From positions 124,001 through 188,000 of the forward strand of contig JAEUBA010000041.1 in assembly GCA_018257865.1 (NCBI GenBank): a stretch of 64,000 nucleotides of DNA, given 5' to 3'. Origin of the DNA: Stereocaulon alpinum (lineage: Eukaryota; Ascomycota; Lecanoromycetes; Lecanorales; Stereocaulaceae). This document shows, one piece after another, positions 11,021-22,081 of this stretch (position 1 is the first letter of the stretch; each line of letters starts with the position of its first letter). A model generated the notes under the pieces. It made no database searches, was not told the DNA's origin, and was given only the letters and a program-made list of their open reading frames with translations. A program made the translations under genes and the position numbers.

Positions 11021-11743
11021 AGACCCACAGAAATCTGAGAGGACTGTTCTCCAAGAGCCTCAATGCTCCAATCCCACCTGCCCTCTACAAGTACACCTCT
11101 TTCTACGTAACGACTACGACTTCTCGCTGCGACTCCAAAGCCAACCTATAATCTTTCGTCTGACCTTAATCCGGGGCGACCACAGCGACATAATTTTCCA
11201 TACCCAATCCTTACTCCCGGTATCCAGGCACCCGAGAATATTCGTATCAGAAGTTCGGGGCTGGTTCACTAGGTGAGCATATTTGATTGAGCCAGCCTCG
11301 TCGTCAAGATGTAAATCTGGCTTCACAGCATGCTCTTAATGTATTTACATAATCAAAGTTAGTGCTAAAGAGCATGTTGGACATCTTATTCACACTGCTC
11401 AAAGACTCCGTGTTGTGAAGTACCCTTTACGCGGCCACAAACAGGGCCTGCTCGGTAGGTCTTTAGGTTTACCCTACGTCTCCTGACTTCCAATACCGTG
11501 CCCAGCGAAAGAATAGGCCTCGCCTTTTGAAGGCTGGTGTTGGTAGCCACTGATAGACTCAACTGTTCAAGAACAATGTCTACCCACTCGATATTGTCGA
11601 CTTGTTGACTTGTTGACATTGCGTCCATTTTAGGGAAAGGCTTAGGGTTTCTAGATCGAACATCTAAAGCGCGAGCCCAGTCCGCTCCGACACACTGATC
11701 GCGAACTCGACAATAACCGATATTGCGGCCGCATGCGACCAAT
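11021..11743. other. Intergenic, 3' UTR and HUS1 promoter
   Basis: Two plus-strand genes flank this 0.7 kb. A long minus-strand open frame (11386-11910) runs through it into HUS1 but has no conserved features and is treated as antisense noise. Confidence 0.5.
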
Positions 11744-13118
11744 ATGAGGTTCAAGGCCTCAATCAGAAATATCAATACTTTCACAAGTAGGTTGTCAGAC
11801 TCCCAGACGTTATGAGCCCTGCTAACGTTCATGCCAGGATTGACGGCATCGCTGTCGTCTCTCGGCAAAGACGTCTGGCTGCAACTCAATAACGAGCAGC
11901 TACGCTTCACCGTAGTGCCAGAGCAGGGCAGTCAAGTGTGGGCGTACGTCCTATGTCCTTCGACTTGGCTGACACGCCTGTGCCTGATCATTTGATAGGG
12001 TCCTTGCCATAGTGAGCTTGCAACCATGGCTTCTAAGACAAAGTCTTTGTTGACAATTCCTACAGGACACGATCTTCGAGACATACACCATCCAATCAGC
12101 CGTTGAAAACAACACAATCAACCTCCGCATCCCACTGGCCCCCCTCCTCCGCGCTCTGCGCTCCGCCGTCAATGCGTCCTCGGCCTCGATCCGCCTGACC
12201 AAGAAGGACAATGTGCCTCTGCTCTCGCTCACAATCATAACAAACAACATCACAGCCTCGCGCTCTACGACCTCAATAACAACTACAACACTCAATCCAG
12301 ACAATGCCCCATTCCCAGAGGATTTCAGCGCGAACGATTCCTTTGGCGAGCCCAATGCAGCAGGCTTCATCCCTCACGACCGTGAAACGACCATCACGCA
12401 AGATATACCGGTTATGGTGCTGGCCGCCACGACTGTAGCATCAATACATGAACCTCAATGCCCCCAGCCGGATGTGCACATCATGCTCCCACCCCTCCTT
12501 CAACTTAAAGCCATCTCTGAGCGCTTTACGAAACTAGCGCTCACAACATCCTCTTCTGGCGCACGTGATCGGCGTGCAGCTGATGCGCCTGCCTCCTCAT
12601 CGCGGTTGATACTATCAGCGAATGCGCATGGTGTCCTAAGAATTGGTGTAGAGACATCGGCACTGAAGATCGAGAGTAAGTGGGAAGGGTTGACGAATCC
12701 GGAGTTGGATCCTCAGCAGGTAGAGGGTGGAGAAGAAGGTGTGAGAGGACATGCCAGTACGATCATGAAGGAGCGGGAAGGCGATGAGGCGTGGAGTGTA
12801 GTGAGGGTCGAAGGGAGGGATTGGGGCAGGGTCCTTGGCGTGGGAAGATTAGGAGGCCGGGTTATTGCCTGTAAGCTTGGGACGTTCCTTGCAGAAGATC
12901 AATCTTAGACCTACCATTCTATCGAAGCTGACCTTTACCGCATAGGCTTTTGCCATGAGCACGCTCTGATACTCTATGTATACCTGTCCAATGATGATAT
13001 GGAATCTGTGCTTACAGTACGTGACTTCCAGCCTCATTTAGAGCACCAATCCTTTACCACCAAGCTGCGCTAACTTTAACCCATCCACCAGTACTATATT
13101 GCATCTTACAGCGCTTGA
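11744..13118 (+). CDS. hus1: HUS1, 9-1-1 checkpoint clamp subunit
   Basis: Six exons (11744-11786, 11838-11943, 11999-12011, 12066-12870, 12946-13016, 13092-13118) join in frame to 354 residues. The start MRFKASIRNINTFT, the FETYTIQS segment, the RDWGRVLGVGRLGGRVIAC block and the end VLTYYIASYSA match the Hus1/Mec3 family. Exon 3 is only 13 nt and codes for A-VLAI. The phase of the flanking introns requires it. Hus1 forms a PCNA-like ring with Rad9 and Rad1 that is loaded at damaged DNA in the nucleus and activates the ATR/Mec1 checkpoint. The chain is a little longer than the S. pombe protein because of a Ser/Ala-rich insert near residues 200-220 and a Glu/Gly-rich insert near 265. Confidence 0.93.
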
Positions 13119-14066
13119 TACCCCACTCTGCGCATCTTAGCTTATCTGTTGTCTAATCTGGACTGTCAAGTCTATCAGAATTGATGATAATGATCCAGAC
13201 GCAATTGGCTTCCCTTCACAAAGCCTAGACTCATTCCGCAGCGGACAATCTTTCTTCAAAGCCCCCATTGATGGACAGGCTGCCAATGATATCATACTGA
13301 CAAAGCATGCCTATGGGCCCTTATCCATCACATGAGCAGCACTCTTGTCGCTGTCACAAAATATATACAATGGCACGCTACATCGACCACATATTCCTCT
13401 CACACCACCAGCCAACCCGTCTCACGAAATCACCACCTCCCTAGCCAAACTCTCAACAACCCACCTACCCCAAACCCGACCTCCAAGTCCTCTACTCCAA
13501 ACCAATATCCCTAAACCCACCTCTTCCCCCACCTCTCCCACATCCCACCAACCCCCCAAGCCCTAGTACCCTAACCACCTCTCCCGTTCTCACACCCGCC
13601 CCCCTTCCCCCTCCCTCTTCTCAACCTTGATTAACGCCCTTCCACTTCGCCCTTGCCAACGAAATCTCGCCCACCTAGCCCTTATCACAGCATCCACCCA
13701 AACTCCCAAACCCTACCTCACTTCCCCACTCCATCAGCTCACAACATGAACGAAACAAGCAACAAACGCCTCCACAGCTGCGCAGGGACGCTCTACCTCC
13801 TGCGCCTACCTGTTCATTATTGCATATCCTTCCCTTCTTGCATCTACTCGTATCCTTGGAAAAGACCGTCAGAAACGGGTATATCGGCGCTGCTGCTTTG
13901 AAGACTTGCACCATTGCGTAAAGCTTGATGGTTTGGGAGTACGATTGGCTTTCACTTGGAAAGACTCGACCTTTTGAAATCTGTACACGTGTGAACGCGA
14001 GCACGCTGAGCTTCGAAAGTGCTACAATTCATGACCTCTTGCAAACATAACGATGGCCTTTTCGAC
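13119..14066. other. Convergent intergenic region with C-rich tract
   Basis: Lies between the 3' ends of HUS1 and the DUF7580 gene. From about 13370 to 13720 the plus strand is strongly C/A-rich and low in G. It gives open frames full of Pro, Thr and Ser that I regard as low-complexity artefacts. Confidence 0.5.
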
Positions 14067-15965
14067 TTACTCCCAAGTCTTCAGAACGAAGTGCTGTGCA
14101 GCAGACTCAAGGGGCTCAACGACCTCGCTGTAAAGGGCAGCACACAAGTCGTCGTCCCTGAGGCTCGTACTTTTGGGCGCAAAAGCACAGAAGAGGCATC
14201 TCCGTATTGCTACGTGGAACTCTTCCCCACCTTCGCCAAGAGAGTAGTCTTGCCACCATTGCTTGGCGGTACAGAAGTTTGTCATGTCGTTGGGCTGACC
14301 GTCATTTCCTAGGTACTTGGCACGAAAAGGCTGGTCTTCGATGGCCTCTCCAAAGCAGAGCTCCAGAAGCATGATGCCTAGTGCCTCGATACTCTTGGTA
14401 CTATTGTCAAGTCGTGTTGTGTTCCTCGCTGACGTGATTGAAGTGGGATCCAAGGAGGATTGGAAGTCACGAGATATGTAAGGCTTGTCGACTATCACCG
14501 GGCTCTCTGAGCCTTCGGAGGCTTTAATGAAGTATATCTCGTTCTTGCTCCATGTTTCTTCGATCCATGGTGAGCCGTACAACTGCAAAAGTGACGACGC
14601 GAGTGTGGCTGCAATCGAATATCGTTCCAATCTCGATAGCCTAGCCCTTGAAGCGTTCGGTGCTCTTGGTTTGTTGTTTTGTGAAAGAAGATATCCAAGT
14701 GTCACTTTCTCACCGTCCTGAGCAAAGATTGTGGGACGATTTGACGGGTACAATGCGTGTTGTCGATGTTGGGTGTCCAAGAGATACCCCAGAGGTGCAC
14801 GGTCTGTTGTCTGCTCGTGGTGCGCACGCTGTACTGCTGAACAAAGGTCTGCTATTTCTATCAATGCTGAAGGGGATGAATCCATTGACTTTGGGGGAGG
14901 TGGGACTGTGACAGCCGGGAACGCAACCCTCTTCGACCTGATCAACAAGGTCGGATGCTCCAGAACATTAGCCACTGAACCATCAGCTGAGTCCGTAGGC
15001 GCATATCTGGATGCAATCTTCGGTTTCGGCACATTCGCGATCGTCATATGGCCATCAGCCTCAAGCAACCTAATCTCCGTCTCATGCCAAGCCAATGAGG
15101 AACCGCGTGCCTCCGTTTTCAGAAGGAAAAGCACAGTTAATTGTTCTTCGGAAGAGCCTTTGAGCTTTCGCTTAGCTTTGCGGCCCTGGCTATCGTGTCT
15201 TCTTTCTAGGAGGAGGTTGGCCTGATGCGGCGGTGTTGAGTCCGAGCATTGGCACTTCCACGCCCATTCAAGGGCGCTGTATAACCCACATGCTTGGTCT
15301 CTGATTCGTTTGAATGCATTCGGTGCTTTCCTTTGGCTTCTGTTTGTTGCAAGCCTTTCGCTGGAGGTGAAGAGCTTCTGCAATTCTTCGTTCTTAGTCG
15401 TCAGGTTTTTGACCAGTCGATCGCGAGATTTCTTGGAGAGAACGTGTTTGATCCTTCTAAACTCATACTCCCATCGGAGGCGACTTATAGGGCCGCCGTT
15501 ATAGTTGTCAACCCATGCGATCTATACAGCCATCAATCCCAGGGGTTCTTCTTAGGTCGATCGATACGCTCATACCTTGCCGTTTTGCATATCCAGCTTT
15601 CTCTGCAACTTGTCCATGCAAGCTTTGATATCCATGATTATATGCTTATATAGCTCAAAGGACTTTGGGAGTCGGGCTCTAAGGTCCTCCTCTAAATGAC
15701 TATCTTGCCATGCCTGACCCATGGGATCTTGTAACAGGACATTCATCTCGGCGTCTGACCTGATTATTGGTGACAGAAGTTCCTCTAGATTCTCATCGAA
15801 GAGCAGAGACTGCCCGGAGATGACATAAATGAAGCTTATGAAATCCGTACGGAATCTCCACCAGTCCTTTATCGGCTCAAATCCTTCACGATAGTGCTCA
15901 AGTGCGGAGATGATGAGAGGAAAGGACGCCAGAACTAGGCCAGCAGTCTCGACGCCGGTGATCAT
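14067..15965 (-). CDS. HeLo-like / DUF7580 fungal protein
   Basis: Two exons, 15965-15576 and 15521-14067, give 614 residues. The intron (GTATGA...ATAG) joins MQNGK to IAWVDNYNGG in frame. Residues 1-130 are a helical segment opening with TAGLVLASFPLIISALEHYREG. This is the pattern of the N-terminal helical (HeLo-like) region found in front of DUF7580 in fungal proteins related to NLR and incompatibility systems. The C-terminal half is DUF7580-like and has a weak likeness to a kinase C-lobe (YGSPWIEETW, then EALGIMLLELCFGE), but no HRD or DFG motif is visible. HeLo-family regions can act as membrane-targeting death effectors. Whether this one does is inference. It shares a 220-bp divergent promoter with the ankyrin gene at 16186. 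Confidence 0.75.
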
Positions 15966-16185
15966 AGCGACTGAGATAATGCTTATCTGCGAGTAATGCT
16001 AGAATTACACAGTCATAGGATCTCCCTTAGCTAGTGTCTAATCTGTTGTTGAATGTGAGTGTTCTATGCACCCACAACGTTCCCAGAAGCTCCATGATCT
16101 CCGACTACCCGCGTTTGCGGCTGAAAACCCCGCTATTCTTTTGACTAACAGGAAAGACTGACTTATCAACCCTTTGTGACAGACG
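15966..16185. promoter_or_regulatory. 220-bp bidirectional promoter
   Basis: This is all the DNA between the start codons of two head-to-head genes, the DUF7580 gene (minus) and the C2H2-ankyrin-ULD gene (plus). Both transcripts must start within it, which suggests shared control. No defined operator was recognised. Confidence 0.55.
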
Positions 16186-19100
16186 ATGAACCTGTCTGAG
16201 GTTCAAAGCTTATCGAGCTCACCGATATTGGATACAATGGAGCCAGCTAATGCTGGTCAGGGAAATGGCCCCGCCGTCGATTCAATGCGGTCTACAAGCA
16301 CAGCTTCCATGGGGCTGTTGTGCCTAAGGTCATTCGACAGGCTGCTGAATGTATTACAAACCTCAGCCATATCACGAGGTACAGAGTTCCGATTGTCAGT
16401 GGTAGCGGTCCAAGATGAGCTAGGACGATTCAAGATTTGGGCCGGCAATATTGGGGCATTACAACCAGCAATTAGGTCTAGCTCGCTAGAACACCGACTT
16501 CGAGATGCATCTAACGTCAGAGATCATATCATTATGCTTTTGCGTGACCTCGACTCCACACTCAATGAATGTAAGTTCGGGATCTTCTATGTTAGAAGAT
16601 GGAGAGACTTACCGTTGTACTATAGGTATAGCAATCACCTCTGGAGATCGGCCGCAGCTACAGAGCTCCTCGGCTGAAGATAGGTTCGATGAAGAATTTA
16701 GCGACATATCAGACTCGACAGGATCTGAGAGCTCTCGGCTCGGCGAAGGCAACCCTACCTCTGAACTCGAGCAGTTGTATTTGGCAATCGTCGAGACCAT
16801 CACAAGCTTGTTGAAGCTATCGATTTCAATCAGGAAGCCATCAACCCGTGATCGATATGCGCGAACTGCTTCATCGATCCCTCTTGATCCTGTCTATGAT
16901 ATCAATCATGTCTCCGAAAAGTACCCTCGCATTCGATCCACGCCATGGCTCATGGAGAAGGTAGGGAGGGCCATCACCAGGCGCCGAGACTTCCTCCGGT
17001 ATCGGGCTAGACATCATGAGAAACTTGCCGACGGTCTCACGACGATTGAATTTGATGACCAGGAAGCGCAGCGTAACCCGAGATCAGCCAATCCTGATTT
17101 GGACACTGGAAGATTCTACAATGAATTCCGGCTTACACAAGAAGCGGCCAGCTCTGTGACCCCCAGTCGTCTTGCTTCAACCAGGGCTACCACGTTCGTA
17201 GCAAGCTTTCAAGACAGCCTTGGATTAGAACTCAGTACTGCAGGATCAGAGATATCCTATGTTACGTCCATTGCTGATGATCTAGGCGAGGAATGTCGCC
17301 AAGTGCCCGATCCGCCGAAGGCATCTGTGGGCGGCAAACCGTTTGAATGTCCCTACTGTTACACTATTCAGGTCGTCAAAAGCTCAAAGCATTGGAAGTA
17401 AGTCTTCTACTATCCATATTCACTCCATATGCAAGCAATTACAATACTTGACTATGAAACTCCCTTATATCCACAAGCGCGATTCTTGCAAACTCGCTAC
17501 TTTCTTTTTCGTCTTAAGTATGGAATGTTGAAAAGAACAGGAAACACGTCATGAGCGATCTCGGACCTTACATATGCACTTTCAAAGATTGTACTGCTCA
17601 GCTATTTCATAGTCGGCAGGAATGGGCACAGCACGAGAACGGCATGCATCGCAAGGAGTGGAGGTGCAAATTTTGCCCAAGTGAATCGTCGACCTCCGAA
17701 ACGATACTACATGATCATTTGCGAAAACAACATCCAGAATATACAGGGCAACAGGTGTCCTCGCTACTCAGCCTTTCAGGAAAGCCTTGGGATTTCATAC
17801 CAATGTCATGCTGCTTGTTCTGCCAATGGCAACCCAAAACAAGGGAGCAGAGCCAGCCCATCCATCCAGAGCCTGGTGCGTTGTTGCCGGACATGCATAT
17901 TCCAGAGGTCCCTAGCGAAGACTTCTACAAACACGTAGGCCACCACCTGGAACAGCTCGCTTTATTCGCCCTACCACCTCAAATGAAAGAAGCTTCTCAC
18001 ACCTCTTCAAATCGCGCAATAGCGAGCCATCTTACCCATGAGACTAGATCACAAGCTTCATCCTTGGCCTCCGACTTATTCTACGGAGACAAAATTCGGG
18101 AAGTCTTTCTGTCGATAGCAAAGGGAGACATGGAGCGACTCGAGCAGCTACTGAGTACTGGCGCTGACGTTCTCGCGCAATACCCTCAATTTGGAGACAT
18201 CTTGCAAGTAGCAGCGGCCTGCGGATCATTCGAGGCTTTACCGCTACTACTGGAACATGGCGCTGACCCGAACGTCCAGGGTGGCGAGTATGGCAGTGCC
18301 CTTCAAGCCATAGCAGCACAAAGTGGCCTACGGCTTGATGCGCTACGGCTGCTCATCGCCCATGGTGCCGATGTAAATGCATCCGGTGGGAAGTTTGGTC
18401 ACGCGCTTATAGCAGCAGCAGCTACAGAGCCACTTCCAGGAACTCCAGATTACGAATCAACATCAGCAGTCATCCGCGAGTTGCTATCGCAAGGTTCGGA
18501 CGTAAATGCTCGGGGATCGAATCATGGAACCGCGTTGCATGTTTCGCTAGCAAGGAGAGATATGGACAGTGCACGCTTGCTTGTGGATATGGGAGCTGAT
18601 CCTTTTGTCCAGATCGGCGAATATGAGATGCCTGTGGAGATCGCGTGGAGGAATGGTGACGAAGCATTTCTTGAGCACGTCAGTAATTCTCTCGAAGCCA
18701 TCCCTTCCCTGCTTCCACCAGCCACTCCACGCGATGAAGACGAGAATGCTGCCCTATCGAAGAGGTACATAGCTGCGAGAGAAAAGCGGAAAGCCTGGGA
18801 AGTTGCACCGCAACCAGCTCTTCGATACGCAGCTGCCGTAGCATTGAAAGCAGAACTCGAGAAAACACATAACGCTCTTGTCGAAAAGACTGCAGCAAAT
18901 CAGGCGAGAGCAGTGAAAGAGGAGGTCAAGACGGAACATGAAGCAGCTGCTGAGAAAGCTCCAGCAGATCAGGCGGCAGCAGAAGCGGCAGCGGCATCGT
19001 CTCCACCGAACAAGGGGCAGAGGCCACTTAAGTTGTCTGACCCCATCGGCAGAAAATTCAGCTTTCCATTCCACTTGTGCAATACATGGAGTGTGAGTCA

Positions 19101-19349
19101 TCCTAGTCATGACAATCCATGAATCATACTCTAACAAAGCCTCAGGGTATGGAGTATCTTATTCAACAAGCATTTGAACATGTCGAAAGATACGGACCGT
19201 ACGTTGACAAGGGCATGTATGATCTCATAGGCCCGCACGGCGAGATAGTAGACAAGTCAATATGGGAGACCTTAGTTGAACCGGGCTGGTCTGTTCAAAT
19301 GGTTATGTGGCCGTTACCTACACCTCTATCATTTCCGAGACATCGATGA
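16186..19349 (+). CDS. C2H2 zinc-finger, ankyrin and ULD-domain protein
   Basis: Four exons (16186-16570, 16626-17397, 17541-19092, 19146-19349) give 970 residues. The N-terminal region, with LGRFKIWAGNIGAL and LRDASNVRDHI, is typical of fungal proteins of this architecture. Cys/His fingers span about residues 367-465 (ECPYC, HWKKHV, YICTFKDC, RCKFC). The first junction of this block, HW-KKHV, is rebuilt across intron 2. Ankyrin repeats cover about 574-775 (LLLEHGADPNVQGG, LLIAHGADVNASGG, LLSQGSDVNARG). An Ala/Glu-rich probably helical stretch (about 815-885) leads to a ubiquitin-like domain (about 887-965: GRKFSFPFHLCNTW, GMEYLIQQAF, and an MWP end). The ULD has no C-terminal Gly-Gly. The domains suggest a scaffold or sensor. 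Partner, ligand and localisation are unknown. Confidence 0.83.
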
Positions 19350-21056
19350 GTGACTTTGTCTAGTCGCTGGTGATGAAGGTATTGTTTTTGGCCGATGCTT
19401 TATGGTGCGAATCTGCTCTACCGAAACACTTGGGGGTTTGGACTGATTTCAATAAGTAGAACATCTACACAAAGTGAGCGACCAAAACGACTTGAGTCTT
19501 TTAGGCTATAAGATTTGGGCCCCGCAAGCTAATATGGCGGCAGAGCTAGAAAGAGGTGAAAAGCTTTGTGAGTGTGCATTAGTGTTCTTGTTACGTATAG
19601 AGAATCATGATGCGATGTTTATGTTATGGGTTTGAGGATCGTTAAAACAAGGGTTGGTAAGGTCTTGCATTCGGTGGAGCTTCATGGGGAGAACCATACA
19701 GATTGAAAGTACAATCGCGCACTATGCCTTCCGCATAGAACCCGCATCACGAAGACTGCGAACAAATCAGGCTTGGCGTGAGTGGCCTTAAGAAAGGACT
19801 ACATATATCGTCGCTTGCATATGGCCAAAGTTCTCGTAGGCAAGGACAAACTCATGTTCGTTTTCGAGATCGACCAAAATACTTGTCTAGACGAGTGATC
19901 TTGCGAAGGTACAACATATCTGGTACTGCTAGCGATTTCAACAAACGTTGTACGAACATTACCCAAAGAGCCATTGCGAAGGTAGGCCCACCTTCCACTA
20001 TTCCAAAACAGGTCTTCAATATATGTACGACTTGGAGCTAGCTTTAGAGCCGCACGAGGCCCATGGAACACCAGCGTTCATATGACACCTGCATGGAAAT
20101 GATATTAACCAGGAGGAACGTCGTTCTTGAGCACGTGCCAAGCTTTAAAAATCCATGTACTCATCGCCTGGCCAGAAACACCGCGCTCAAAAATTCAATC
20201 AAAACGTCCGGAGTTCTCTCTTACAGCCATTTCGTCATGACGTTAAGCGGTTGTCGTAACAATCCAAAAGCTTACATCGGATGTTCTGAAGGCGACAAGC
20301 ATATTATGCGAGGTTGTTGAGAATCATAGCCGAAGTGACGTAAGTCCTCGGCCAGCCACATTTGGCAGACGGGTCCTTGTGGTTGGAAAGTACGGGTTGC
20401 TGTCAGCAAGATTCAGACTCGGTACATTGGGTTTGCTGTAAGAGCCGACAAGGTGGCAGAGTTCCCTATGTACTCTTGATATCCCACAAGAGTACGCGGA
20501 AGTCTCCTGAATCAGCGGAGTTTCGGAAGGGGTGGTGACAGGAACGGACAAGGCATATCCAAGTGTGGGCTTCTATTTCCTAAAAGGCAAGACAAGACTA
20601 CCTAACCCAATCCAAAGATCAGGCTGACAAGAAATAAACGCTTACGCAGCCCACATGGGCAACGCAATCAGCCACAACAAAGACAGCGACAGCACGCGCT
20701 GAAAGAACGCGCCGCATCCCAAGCTTTCAACGAAATATTCTACCCTTGATAACGAGACCACACAATGATCCCAACAAAACAATCCGCACACCACCCCGCG
20801 CAAAGAAACCCACCAACCACAGTATATTACTAGAATAGTACTCTATATACTACTATTTCCGCAGCCATTTAATAACCCAGTGTTAGAGATCCCAAGCGCA
20901 AGCAACCTCTCCCTAGCGACAGCAACAACGACATCAACAGCGACATAAGCAGCAGCAACGCGACGCCTCTCCTCCACATCCACACACCTACATCACCCAA
21001 GGAACAGCAGAGAAGTCCGCGCCGCGCAGCTGACAGTATCCCTTGCGCCGATGCAG
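19350..21056. other. Gene-poor 1.7 kb
   Basis: Short open frames on both strands lack motifs, good starts and splice partners. One clear structure is the hairpin at 20821-20851. Confidence 0.5.
20821..20851. repeat. 12-bp-stem hairpin
   Basis: AGTATAT-TACTA, a GAA loop, then TAGTA, a CTCT bulge and ATATACT. The arms pair perfectly over 5 and 7 bp. It lies in AT-rich intergenic DNA downstream of the minus-strand gene that ends at 21057. Function unknown. It could form in a 3' UTR. Confidence 0.5.
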
Positions 21057-21623
21057 TCAATGGACCAAGGACCCAAAAATCTCCGTACCCAACCTAAGCG
21101 GCTCCCCAACTTCCCAAATCTCAAAACCATACGCCGGACACACCCCGCCACTCCCATACAACTCCAACAAACCCCCCATCGCAAACGCCACCACATCAAT
21201 CATCAGATAATTCAGCTCCACCGGCGTCGTTGGCATGAGGTCAAACACGAAAGTAGTGCCATGAATCGCCTTGACATAGCGATCCTCCCCGACTGTGTGG
21301 TGCGTTATGGGCCAGCTTTTTTCGCGCAGGGTCTGGTCGATGGTGTTGTGGATGTATGTTATGAATTCGTGGGCGGGGGGGATGGGGAATGTGCGGTGCG
21401 TGTTTGTGCTTATGGTGTATTTGATCTCGTAGCCGCCGCCTCTGTAGATGAAGGGGTTTCGGGGTCGGGTTAGGTTGTGGGTGGTGCTTTCGGCGCTGGG
21501 AGGGGGGGGAGGAAGGAGGTATGGCTTGCTGTTGGGGTTGGGAATTTGGGGGGGGATGAGTAGGGAATATGTTCGTTGGAGGATGCATGCTTGTAGCAAG
21601 ATGGAAAGGGTGGGGGGTAGCAT
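21057..21623 (-). CDS. Hypothetical, probably secreted protein
   Basis: Single-exon frame of 188 residues from ATG 21623. The N-terminus (MLPPTLSILLQACILQ) could be a weak signal peptide. A Pro-rich segment (LLPPPPPSAES) follows. Then comes a more ordered part with YEIKYTIST, a HEFITYIHNTIDQTL helix and FEIWEVGEP, which resembles real coding sequence rather than noise. No family is recognised. The 5' half overlaps a G-rich plus-strand skew, so part of the frame may be favoured by composition. It could also be an internal exon of a longer gene. Confidence 0.5.
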   Translation of the reverse strand: MLPPTLSILLQACILQRTYSLLIPPQIPNPNSKPYLLPPPPPSAESTTHNLTRPRNPFIYRGGGYEIKYTISTNTHRTFPIPPAHEFITYIHNTIDQTLREKSWPITHHTVGEDRYVKAIHGTTFVFDLMPTTPVELNYLMIDVVAFAMGGLLELYGSGGVCPAYGFEIWEVGEPLRLGTEIFGSLVH

Positions 21624-22081
21624 TGTGGGCGTTGGGCTTTGCGACTGACGTGTTCCTGCATCCTGCTTTGTTTATGTGCTATGAGTTAAGCCAAGTTTCG
21701 TATATCATGCACGCTTGTGCGGGTGCGCGCTCATCGCTTGGTCGGTGTTGGTTTCAGATCGAGATATCCGTTGCCAGAAACCACGTCGCGCATAACAGTC
21801 GGACTGAGCTGTAAGCGTATTTATTATTCAAGAGTATCTATATAGACTGACCACACTGTGGTCATATAGAGCTAGCTTTCCTGTCTTGTGCCTATTATGT
21901 ATTGATGTGGCCGAGAGGCATCAAGCCATTCTCTTCCAAAACCTACAACCTTCCTTTCCAAATATGGGTATCAACGCTTCAAGCCTCCATGAAACGCCAG
22001 CAACGATGTAACAATCTAGAACGCCTTACAATACCGAGACCGTTATCCCCATACTGCCTTCAATTTACCTATGATTCCTAA
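21624..22081. other. Intergenic, nothing recognised
   Basis: Lies between the hypothetical minus-strand gene and the 3' end of the GAS2-domain gene. No coding signal or repeat seen. Confidence 0.5.

Noticed and set aside
11386..11910. 174-codon minus-strand ORF
   Set aside because: It overlaps HUS1 exons 1-2 and its upstream region, has no motif, and the plus-strand HUS1 model is clearly conserved.
13490..13580. CCCTAA-like words suggesting an internal telomere repeat
   Set aside because: Only isolated single copies in a C/A-rich tract, with no tandem array.
14731..15225. 164-codon plus-strand ORF
   Set aside because: Antisense to the well-supported DUF7580 gene. Composition is a shadow of that gene.
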